Shown in pieces: positions 1-5,787 of a DNA stretch of 6,128 nucleotides. Every line of letters starts with the position of its first letter. Within the stretch, counting starts at the first letter, position 1. The stretch comes from Desulfobacterales bacterium (GTDB lineage Bacteria; Desulfobacterota; Desulfobacteria; Desulfobacterales; C00003060). Below the pieces are notes generated by a model. That model made no database searches and was not told the DNA's origin. It was given only the letters and a program-made list of their open reading frames with translations. The position numbers and the translations under genes are program-made. The DNA lies in contig JAUWXJ010000137.1 in NCBI GenBank assembly GCA_030616425.1, positions 1 through 6,128 of the forward strand, read 5' to 3'.

Positions 1-1
1 C

Positions 2-1018
2 CGATATCTCCCTGACAGATGGCCTCAAGCCATAAATGGAGGAAAGACCGGCACCATCCAGGCACTTCTTGTTCACGAAGCTGATCCATACTTTACCATG
101 TTGGACAGTGCGGCTGTGGCCAAGGCCTTCGACCGCATCCCCTTTGTAGTGAGTTTTTCAACTTACTTAGATGAAACAGCCTTTAATGCAGACTTGATCC
201 TGCCGAACCATCATTATCTAGAGCGATGGGAAGATCTTCCAACGCCTGTAGGCCTGCAAAAGCCTATACTCGGCTTGCTCAAACCAGCAGTGGCACCCCA
301 GTTCGATACAAGGCATGTGGGAGACGTCCTGATGACAATCGCGAAGTCTTTGGGCGGGAACGTGGCGAACGCCTTCCCGTGGGGGGATTACCAAACCCTG
401 CTGAAGGAAACCATGGGGGACAAATGGGGCACCCTAAAAGAACAGGGCTACGTTGAACGGGCAGACTACAAGCCCCCGGCATGGGAAAACGCCTTTGGAA
501 CACATTCGCGTAAGTTTGAATTCTACGTCACCGCGTTTGACCAGGCCGGCACGAAAATGAACAAAGGCTCTGACTATCTTCCCCACTATGACCCGGTAGA
601 GCCAGAGGGAGATGACGCCACGTATCCGCTCATTTTGATACCTGTTGAATTGATGCGCCTGGCTGATGGCGCTGTTGGAAACCCGCCATTCTGTACCAAG
701 ACCTTGGAAGAAACAGAGTTGAAGAAGAACGATCTTTTCGTGGAGGTCAATCCTAAGACAGCTGCCAATCACGGTCTTTCCAACGGGAGGTATGCTACGC
801 TAGAAACGCCCAAGGGGAAGGCGAAGGTACTTGTGCACCTGTCTGAAGGGATCATGCCAGAGGTAATAGGCATCCCCAAAGGTCTTGGCCATACGGCTTA
901 TGACGACTACCTTGCGGGTAAGGGTGTGAATGCAAATAGCCTAATAGGTGTTGTGGAGGACCCGGTCTCTGGCCTGTCTGCTACCTGGGGCATTAGGGCC
1001 AAACTGACCAGCGTTTAA
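2..1018 (+). CDS. qrcB: Menaquinone reductase molybdopterin-family subunit QrcB, C-terminal part (5' end outside window)
   Basis: The frame is open from the left edge, so only the last 338 residues are seen; the internal Met at base 98 is not the start. Visible residues about 20-90 (LLVHEADPYF, then DETAFNADLILPNHHYLE) are the typical end of the molybdopterin oxidoreductase catalytic fold. Residues from about 205 to the end form the C-terminal dinucleotide-binding barrel. In characterised Qrc complexes QrcB is a periplasmic subunit related to molybdoenzymes that is reported to lack molybdenum and passes electrons from the cytochrome QrcA to the Fe-S subunit. Whether the cofactor is absent here cannot be judged, because the N-terminal two thirds is missing. 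The choice of Qrc over Psr, Ttr or other relatives rests mainly on the downstream QrcD-like protein. The gene is 19 bases upstream of the ferredoxin gene and clearly in its operon. Family is certain; the qrcB name is fairly likely. Confidence 0.8.
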   Translation, partial: RYLPDRWPQAINGGKTGTIQALLVHEADPYFTMLDSAAVAKAFDRIPFVVSFSTYLDETAFNADLILPNHHYLERWEDLPTPVGLQKPILGLLKPAVAPQFDTRHVGDVLMTIAKSLGGNVANAFPWGDYQTLLKETMGDKWGTLKEQGYVERADYKPPAWENAFGTHSRKFEFYVTAFDQAGTKMNKGSDYLPHYDPVEPEGDDATYPLILIPVELMRLADGAVGNPPFCTKTLEETELKKNDLFVEVNPKTAANHGLSNGRYATLETPKGKAKVLVHLSEGIMPEVIGIPKGLGHTAYDDYLAGKGVNANSLIGVVEDPVSGLSATWGIRAKLTSV

Positions 1019-1037
1019 TGACTAAGAAGGGGTAACC

Positions 1038-1832
1038 ATGAAACAGGAACATACACCGGGTAAGAAAACATACAGATACGGTATGGTGATTGACTTGGAC
1101 AAGTGCACGGGTTGCGGAGCCTGCATGGTAGGCTGTATGGCCGAGAACAATTTACCCTTCAGGAAAGATAATAGTGACAGGTTGCGCAGTAACCTCTGGA
1201 TGCGGGTTTATAAGATTTCCAACGGCCGTCCCTTTCCGGACGCTGACATCTCATATATTCCGCGGCCTTGCCAGCACTGCGAGGGGCGCGACCACCATCA
1301 TGCCACCCCGTGTGTGTCGGTATGCCCGGCAACGGCCACTGATTACAGTCACGAGACCGGTATTGTGAGTCAAATTTACACCCGCTGTTTCGGATGCCGG
1401 TACTGCATGGCTGCCTGCCCATATCATGTGCGTGTTTTCAACTGGTGGGATCCAATGTGGCCAAAAGGGATGAAGAAGTATTTGAATCCCGACGTGTCTG
1501 TTCGTATGCGGGGAGTGGTGGAAAAATGCAGTTTCTGCTATCACCGGCTCCAACGGGCCAGAAACAAGGCATACGCAGAAGGACGACGTGAGCTTCATGA
1601 GGACGAATATCAAACGGCCTGCACCCAGGCCTGCCCTGCAGGGGCCATTATATTCGGAGACCTGAACAACCCGGAACACAAGGTACATGAGCTGAAAAAA
1701 AGCCTTCATGCCTTCCGGCTTCTGGAAAAACTCGGCACCAATACCAAGGTCTATTATGTTTCAACTAGGGGCTGGGTCCGGAAGGCGGGCAAGATCTATA
1801 CCGGCAAGAAAGGAAGCGTAACCCACCCATAG
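1038..1832 (+). CDS. qrcC: Menaquinone reductase iron-sulfur subunit QrcC (four [4Fe-4S] ferredoxin type)
   Basis: A 264-residue electron-transfer subunit with 16 Cys in four groups, enough for four [4Fe-4S] clusters: C23/C26/C29/C33, C78/C81/C92/C96, C117/C120/C123/C127 and C164/C167/C195/C199. This is the DmsB/NrfC/PsrB ferredoxin pattern. By family knowledge it wires the molybdopterin-type subunit to the quinone site of the NrfD-type membrane subunit. There is no twin-arginine or Sec signal: the chain starts MKQEHTPGKK and goes straight into the first cluster, so export would have to occur together with a Tat-bearing partner, presumably QrcB. The loop between C81 and C92 is 10 residues long and contains HHH, against 4 residues in the DsrO of this window. 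The start at 1038 is supported by AAGGGG (1027-1032). The stop lies 27 bases before the qrcD ATG. The alternative is a ferredoxin subunit of another Psr/Ttr-like complex; the QrcD neighbour argues for Qrc. Confidence 0.82.
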   Translation: MKQEHTPGKKTYRYGMVIDLDKCTGCGACMVGCMAENNLPFRKDNSDRLRSNLWMRVYKISNGRPFPDADISYIPRPCQHCEGRDHHHATPCVSVCPATATDYSHETGIVSQIYTRCFGCRYCMAACPYHVRVFNWWDPMWPKGMKKYLNPDVSVRMRGVVEKCSFCYHRLQRARNKAYAEGRRELHEDEYQTACTQACPAGAIIFGDLNNPEHKVHELKKSLHAFRLLEKLGTNTKVYYVSTRGWVRKAGKIYTGKKGSVTHP

Positions 1833-1843
1833 CCCTTAGTTTT

Positions 1844-1851
1844 GGAAGGAG
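1844..1851 (+). promoter_or_regulatory. Ribosome binding site that sets the qrcD start
   Basis: GGAAGGAG lies 8 bases before the ATG at 1860. A longer reading from TTG at 1842 would place this Shine-Dalgarno sequence inside the coding region and has no comparable site of its own, so the ATG at 1860 is preferred. Confidence 0.8.
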
Positions 1852-1859
1852 TATCTGTT

Positions 1860-3110
1860 ATGGATTCTGCATCAGTCCCATTTGATTCTGCACTCTTCCC
1901 GGAGGGTGTCAAACGGTGTAAGCTTAAATGGTTTCTTTTGTGGATCGGCTTCTTGCACGGCCCTGTAATGATAGGCGTTATCGCCACAATCATGTGCTGG
2001 GGCCTGGCCCTTAATGTGACCTATCTGAACAACAATTACCCGTTTGGGCTCTGGATTGCCGCAGACCTCGGGGTCATAGCCTTGGGGGCTGGCGCCTTCT
2101 TTACAGGTTTCTTGAGGTACATTATAAAGATAGACGAGCTTAAGAACATAGTCAATTTTGCCGTGGTTGTCGGTATTATGTGCTATGCCGCGGCCCAGGC
2201 CATCCTTGGAGTAGACATCGGCCAACCCCTGAGAGGTTGGTTTATCTTCTGGCACGCAAATGTCCACTCCATGCTCACAGAGGTGGCCTTTTGTATCACA
2301 TGTTATTTCATGGTGCTGTGCGTTGAGTATCTACCGTTGATTCTGGAAAATCGCCAGATTAACAAGCTTGGATTCTTCCATGGTATGGCACACCATCTTC
2401 ATGAAACCATGCCTGCGATTGCGGCGATCGGTGTATTTCTCTCCTTCTTTCATCAAGGGTCCCTGGGTGGTGTCCCCGGTGTGCTCTACGGTCGGCCTTT
2501 TGCGTTTCGTGAAGGGTTCTTGGTCTGGCCGTGGACCTTTTTTCTCTTTATCCTTTCAGCTATTGCCTGTGGTCCGTGCTTTACTATCCTGATTACTTGG
2601 ATTACGGAAAAGTGTGCCCGAAAGCGACTCGTCAAGAGAAATGTTATCGATATCCTTGCCAAGATCTCCGGCAGGCTGCTGGTTGTTTATCTTGTCCTGA
2701 AGTCCATTGATACCCTTTATTGGACTGTCCTGGCCGAAAAGGTAGGCGCTCCGGTTAGTAGCTTTTATGCGAATCAACCGTATGGTTATTGGGTGTTGAT
2801 TACAGAGCTTGGAATCCTGGGTGTTATCCCGGCTATAATCCTGCTGAACACGAGAACGCGACAGAATGAGAACCTTTTGATTCTTGCGTGTATTCTAAAC
2901 TGCGCCGGGATCTTTATGAATAGGTGGATTATGGTTGTGCAGGCGCTTGCTGTGCCGGTCATGTCCTTTGACAAGTTCATCAGCTACCATCCGAACTGGG
3001 TGGAATACGCGAGCACATTGCTATACCTTTTTCTAGGCGCCATTTTCATATCGATTACGTATCGGTATCTGCCGATTTTTCCTCAGGAGAAAGAGCTGAA
3101 TCCACTATAG
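1860..3110 (+). CDS. qrcD: Menaquinone reductase integral membrane subunit QrcD (NrfD/PsrC family)
   Basis: A 416-residue polytopic membrane protein of the NrfD/PsrC family. About ten hydrophobic helices can be read at roughly 26-51, 64-87, 95-117, 136-160, 174-198, 222-246, 268-292, 309-330, 338-366 and 384-402. Stretches I associate with QrcD are ALFPEGVKRC near the N-terminus, LGAGAFFTGFLRYI, WHANVHSMLTE, LILENRQ, and SFFHQGSLGG followed by GRPF.REGF. In Qrc this subunit holds the menaquinone site facing the ferredoxin subunit, and quinone reduction is reported to be electrogenic. Membrane-embedded polar residues that could matter for proton movement include D69, E141, and the H179/H181/E182 group; this is inference. 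It follows qrcC closely and is followed 18 bases later by a small membrane protein gene. It is only distantly similar to the DsrP of this window, which has the same fold but a different sequence and length. Confidence 0.85.
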   Translation: MDSASVPFDSALFPEGVKRCKLKWFLLWIGFLHGPVMIGVIATIMCWGLALNVTYLNNNYPFGLWIAADLGVIALGAGAFFTGFLRYIIKIDELKNIVNFAVVVGIMCYAAAQAILGVDIGQPLRGWFIFWHANVHSMLTEVAFCITCYFMVLCVEYLPLILENRQINKLGFFHGMAHHLHETMPAIAAIGVFLSFFHQGSLGGVPGVLYGRPFAFREGFLVWPWTFFLFILSAIACGPCFTILITWITEKCARKRLVKRNVIDILAKISGRLLVVYLVLKSIDTLYWTVLAEKVGAPVSSFYANQPYGYWVLITELGILGVIPAIILLNTRTRQNENLLILACILNCAGIFMNRWIMVVQALAVPVMSFDKFISYHPNWVEYASTLLYLFLGAIFISITYRYLPIFPQEKELNPL

Positions 3111-3128
3111 AAAAGGAAGGACGCTGCC

Positions 3129-3296
3129 ATGTTTCCATTTGCATTCGAATGGGTAAACGATCCAGTACACTTTGTCTTCATGGGTTCGTGTTATTCTGTT
3201 TTGATACTCCTGGGTATCATTTTGCATTACTGCGGTATTCGTGCCTTCCTTGACTTGATCTGCAAAAAGAAAAATGGGCACGATGAGCATCACTGA
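3129..3296 (+). CDS. Small single-helix membrane protein downstream of qrcD, function unknown
   Basis: A 55-residue ORF starting MFPFAFEWVN. It has one strong hydrophobic segment at about residues 15-44, with Cys at 21, 35 and 45 and an aromatic/His pair at its centre (FHYC). A short charged, His-rich tail follows (KKKNGHDEHH), probably cytoplasmic by the positive-inside rule. AAGGAAGGA (3113-3121) is 7 bases from the ATG, and the gene begins 18 bases after qrcD, so translation in the qrc operon is likely. I do not recognise the family. Its place suggests a small accessory or assembly subunit of the Qrc membrane arm, but that rests on position only. It is too short for coding statistics to be decisive; the ribosome site, the operon spacing and the clear membrane pattern are the support. 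Confidence 0.68.
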   Translation: MFPFAFEWVNDPVHFVFMGSCYSVLILLGIILHYCGIRAFLDLICKKKNGHDEHH

Positions 3297-3335
3297 CTTC
3301 AAACTGTAAAGGATTTAAAAGCGAGGAATTGGAAT

Positions 3336-3521
3336 ATGGATCTTGCAAGATTTATAGGAATCATAATCGTTTTTGGCGTACCTGCAATTATTGGTGGAGG
3401 CCTTTTCCATCACCTCTTCTATAGCTGGCCGGTTGTGTGGATCTATGAAATATTGCTTGTTTTCTTGGCACTCAGAATCGCATGTAATGCTGCCGGGAAA
3501 TGTGCGCCAAGTGGGCACTAA
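3336..3521 (+). CDS. Small two-helix membrane protein at the end of the qrc operon, function unknown
   Basis: A 61-residue ORF starting MDLARFIGII with two hydrophobic segments, about residues 5-27 and 31-50, separated by a short turn (FYSWP) next to a His pair (H25, H26). The end is short and polar and contains Cys (CNAAGKCAPSGH). GAGGAA (3323-3328) lies 7 bases before the ATG. The gene is 39 bases after the 55-residue gene and is the last of the + strand operon. The final six codons and the stop form the first copy of a perfect 21-bp tandem repeat, so the C-terminus may be recently altered or repeat-derived. I do not recognise a family. A small helper of the Qrc complex is a guess from context. 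Other small overlapping frames here lack such a ribosome site. Confidence 0.68.
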   Translation: MDLARFIGIIIVFGVPAIIGGGLFHHLFYSWPVVWIYEILLVFLALRIACNAAGKCAPSGH

Positions 3522-3542
3522 TGTGCGCCAAGTGGGCACTAA
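3501..3542 (+). repeat. Perfect 21-bp tandem duplication spanning a stop codon
   Basis: The unit beginning TGTGCGCCAAGTGGGCAC and ending TAA occurs twice with no spacer, at 3501-3521 and 3522-3542. The first copy encodes the last six residues and stop of the small membrane protein. Because 21 is a multiple of three, the second copy would read the same six residues and another stop after readthrough. Each unit is also an imperfect inverted repeat (GTGC...GCAC arms). It could be slippage or a fragment of a dispersed repeat. Confidence 0.9.
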
Positions 3543-3645
3543 ACATGTTCATTGATTTGCCGTCTCCTTAAGATCTTTCTACAAGGAGCGGCCCACGACC
3601 AGGCTCCGCTTCACAACATCAGAAGCTAAGACAAAATACCTAAAC

Positions 3646-3681
3646 AAAAAAAGGGCTCGTTCCAAACGGAACGAGCCCTTT
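3646..3681 (-). terminator. Intrinsic terminator between convergent operons (stronger for the dsr side)
   Basis: An 11-bp perfect GC-rich stem (3653-3663 with 3668-3678) and a 4-base loop are extended by A-T pairs at the base. On the - strand the hairpin is followed by seven T, starting about 30 bases after the dsrP stop, which is a textbook Rho-independent terminator. On the + strand it is followed by TTT then CCC, so it could also stop the qrc transcript, though less strongly. The rest of 3543-3712 shows no gene. Confidence 0.92.
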
Positions 3682-3712
3682 CCCATTCAAATGTTATGCT
3701 GAAAAACTCGGA

Positions 3713-4876
3713 CTAGCCCCCCACTTCCACCTCCACCTTCACCGTGGTGGCGACCTTGTAAAGAACTGAGATTATCAGGAACCCGGTTGCCCACACTGCC
3801 AGCGTGATTAACGCCTCAGGTACTGTAGGCCAATATTCAGTTACTTCGTGTAAAGGATTGGGTACAAATCCTCCCACAACCAAACCAAATCCCTTATCTA
3901 TCCACGTTCCAATAACTGTCAACACACAGGCCACTGTCAAGATACCTTCATTTCTACGGCAGGCAGGAATAACCAGGAGGATAATAGCCGTCGTCATAAG
4001 TGCGAAAGCAAGCCACATCAGTGGAACGAGGTTTCCGTGCCCTTCAAGGCCGAAGAAGAGATAGCGGAAGTGATCCATGTGGCCTGGTATCTGACTGTAG
4101 AAAACGGTAAAGAGTTCGCACACGAAGAAAAACACATTCAAAATAAGGGCATAAGCGACAATGCTGCCGAGCGTTCGAATTTGCTCTTTGCCTGGATCGA
4201 ATCTGGTTGTCTTTCTTACGATAAGACATAAAAGGATCAGGAGGGCAGGCCCGGCACAAAATGCTGAGGCGAGAAAACGAGGCGCCATAATAGCGGTAAG
4301 CCAGAATCCTCTCCCCGGCAAACCAGCGTAAAGGTATGCTGTCACCGTGTGGATGCTGATAGCCCAAGGGATGGAAAGATATATAAAAGGTTTGATCCAG
4401 TTAGGAGGCGGTGAGCCTTTTCGCTCGGCACTCAGCACATTCCACCCGATAAAGATATTAAGGAAGAGATACCCATTCAGGACTATCATGTCCCAGAAAA
4501 GGACCGATGTGGGTGTGGGGTGCAACATCACATTAAGGGCCCGAACCGGATTGCCAAGGTCTACGAGAATGAACAACAAACACATGCTTACAGCACCAAC
4601 AGCCATGAACTCTGCCAAAATGGTAATCCGGCCAAAGGCTTTATAGTGATGGAGATAGTACGGCAGCACAACCATAACTCCTGCGGCTGCCACACCAACA
4701 AGGTACGTAAATTGGCCTATGTAAAACCCCCACGAAACGTCCCTGCTCATACCTGTGATGCCCAGGCCAACACGAAACTGCCAGAGCCACATAATAAAGC
4801 CTAGCCCCATGATGCCGAGCAAACATGCTAACAATATCCAGTATTTCCGCCCTCCAACGAACGCCTTCTCAAGCAT
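3713..4876 (-). CDS. dsrP: Dsr complex integral membrane subunit DsrP (NrfD/PsrC family)
   Basis: A 387-residue membrane protein with about ten hydrophobic helices, roughly 13-33, 50-72, 84-106, 124-146, 162-184, 200-221, 236-260, 283-305, 311-337 and 353-374. NrfD-family features include GFYIGQFTYLVGVAAAG (50-66) and VDLGNPVRALNVMLHPTPTS (105-124), which resemble DsrP and the Hmc-type membrane subunits. In the DsrMKJOP complex DsrP is thought to exchange electrons between menaquinone and the periplasmic DsrO/DsrJ. The start at 4876 is supported by GAGG six bases upstream, overlapping the dsrO stop region. The gap to dsrO is 8 bases, so translation is probably coupled. The C-terminus ends in a Val/Lys/Glu run (VKVEVEVGG). 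It is the last gene of its operon, followed by the hairpin terminator. Alternatives are HmcC-like or other NrfD proteins; the DsrJ and DsrO neighbours make DsrP the best call. Confidence 0.9.
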   Translation of the reverse strand: MLEKAFVGGRKYWILLACLLGIMGLGFIMWLWQFRVGLGITGMSRDVSWGFYIGQFTYLVGVAAAGVMVVLPYYLHHYKAFGRITILAEFMAVGAVSMCLLFILVDLGNPVRALNVMLHPTPTSVLFWDMIVLNGYLFLNIFIGWNVLSAERKGSPPPNWIKPFIYLSIPWAISIHTVTAYLYAGLPGRGFWLTAIMAPRFLASAFCAGPALLILLCLIVRKTTRFDPGKEQIRTLGSIVAYALILNVFFFVCELFTVFYSQIPGHMDHFRYLFFGLEGHGNLVPLMWLAFALMTTAIILLVIPACRRNEGILTVACVLTVIGTWIDKGFGLVVGGFVPNPLHEVTEYWPTVPEALITLAVWATGFLIISVLYKVATTVKVEVEVGG

Positions 4877-4884
4877 AACTCACC

Positions 4885-5787
4885 TCACACGATATAATAG
4901 ACATTTGGATTCGTACCAAGCTCCGGTTTGCGCCGAAGGGTGTAATGCGACCGCAACAATTGCCTCACTTCCGAGTCAGGGTCCTCCAGATCACCAAATA
5001 CGAGTGCCGGCTCCTTACCCTTCTTTTTAGCGGCTTCCTGGCAGACCTCCACGCACGCTGGAATCTGGCCTTTGGCGAGGCGTTCTGCGCAGAAATTGCA
5101 CTTTTCCACCACCCCTTTCACCCTTGTGGGAAATTCGGGGTTTGGCGGCTCCTTATCCTTACGAAACCTCGGAATCGTCCCCGCCCTTTCCCGAGGCCAG
5201 GGGATTATCCAGTTGAAGCTTCTTGCTCCAAAAGGACACGCCGCCATACAAAATCGGCAGCCAATACAGCGATGCATGTCCATCAGGACGATGCCGTCGT
5301 GCTTTCTCTTAAACGTGGCCTTTGTAGGACACACCCGTACGCAGGCGGGGTTCTCGCAGTGGTTGCACATCACGAGGAAGGGTGCGTGCTTATACTTCTC
5401 TCCGATATGTTCATGTTTCTGGCCTGGAAAGACATGTTTATACTCCGCATGCCAGATCCACTTAATCTCATGCCTTGGATTGTCGATTTGAGGCACATTG
5501 TGCACGCGATGACAAACCTCCATGCAGGCATCTGCTATTTCCTCATCTATCTGTTTCACATTCACGACCATGGCCCATCGTTCTCCAGTCAGGGCCTCCC
5601 CGGGTTTATATCCGACTGGCCTGTGAAACAGGTGCAGGAGTGTTTCAAAAGGTGTGAAACCGCCAAGCTTTTTGTCCAGCCACTCGATTGGATTGGCTAC
5701 TGCAAGTGCATCGCGGACAGGCTTGGCTACTACCCCCAATGCGGAAATCCCAGCGATCTTCAGGAACTTTCTTCTCTTGATGCCCAT
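4885..5787 (-). CDS. dsrO: Dsr complex periplasmic iron-sulfur subunit DsrO (Tat substrate)
   Basis: A 300-residue ferredoxin-like protein. The N-terminus MGIKRRKFLKIAGIS is a twin-arginine signal (RRKFLK, then a hydrophobic stretch to about residue 30), so it is exported folded to the periplasm. Twelve Cys make three complete [4Fe-4S] sites: C141/C144/C149/C153, C174/C177/C180/C184 and C230/C233/C245/C249. A fourth site is degenerate, with only C88 and C92; the two earlier positions are E82 and A85. The end LGTNPNVYYIV is shared in type with QrcC. In DsrMKJOP it is expected to carry electrons between cytochrome DsrJ and DsrP. The ATG at 5787 is chosen over an upstream in-frame start at 5886 because the Tat motif then sits at the N-terminus and AGGAG (5800-5796) is 8 bases away. 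The start overlaps the dsrJ stop by one base (TGATG). Confidence 0.92.
   Translation of the reverse strand: MGIKRRKFLKIAGISALGVVAKPVRDALAVANPIEWLDKKLGGFTPFETLLHLFHRPVGYKPGEALTGERWAMVVNVKQIDEEIADACMEVCHRVHNVPQIDNPRHEIKWIWHAEYKHVFPGQKHEHIGEKYKHAPFLVMCNHCENPACVRVCPTKATFKRKHDGIVLMDMHRCIGCRFCMAACPFGARSFNWIIPWPRERAGTIPRFRKDKEPPNPEFPTRVKGVVEKCNFCAERLAKGQIPACVEVCQEAAKKKGKEPALVFGDLEDPDSEVRQLLRSHYTLRRKPELGTNPNVYYIV

Noticed and set aside
98..100. ATG as the start of the first gene
   Set aside because: The same frame is open to the left edge and reads as continuous molybdopterin-oxidoreductase sequence (LLVHEADPYF), so this Met is internal.
1842..1859. TTG start giving QrcD six extra residues
   Set aside because: The best Shine-Dalgarno sequence (1844-1851) would lie inside the coding region; the ATG at 1860 is ideally spaced from it.
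3501..3542. The 21-bp pair as a CRISPR array or operator pair for the qrc operon
   Set aside because: Two units with no spacer are not a CRISPR array, and the location at the end of converging operons does not fit a promoter operator.
3373..3555. A 60-codon + strand frame overlapping the second small membrane gene
   Set aside because: It is out of frame with the ORF that has the ribosome site and membrane pattern, and it simply reads through the 21-bp repeat in another phase.
3564..3607. Possible small hairpins (CTCCTT/AAGGAG and GGAGC/GCTCC) between the operons
   Set aside because: Stems are only 5-6 bp with loops of about 13 bases, are mutually exclusive and lack a T-run, so they are not supported as terminators or RNA elements.
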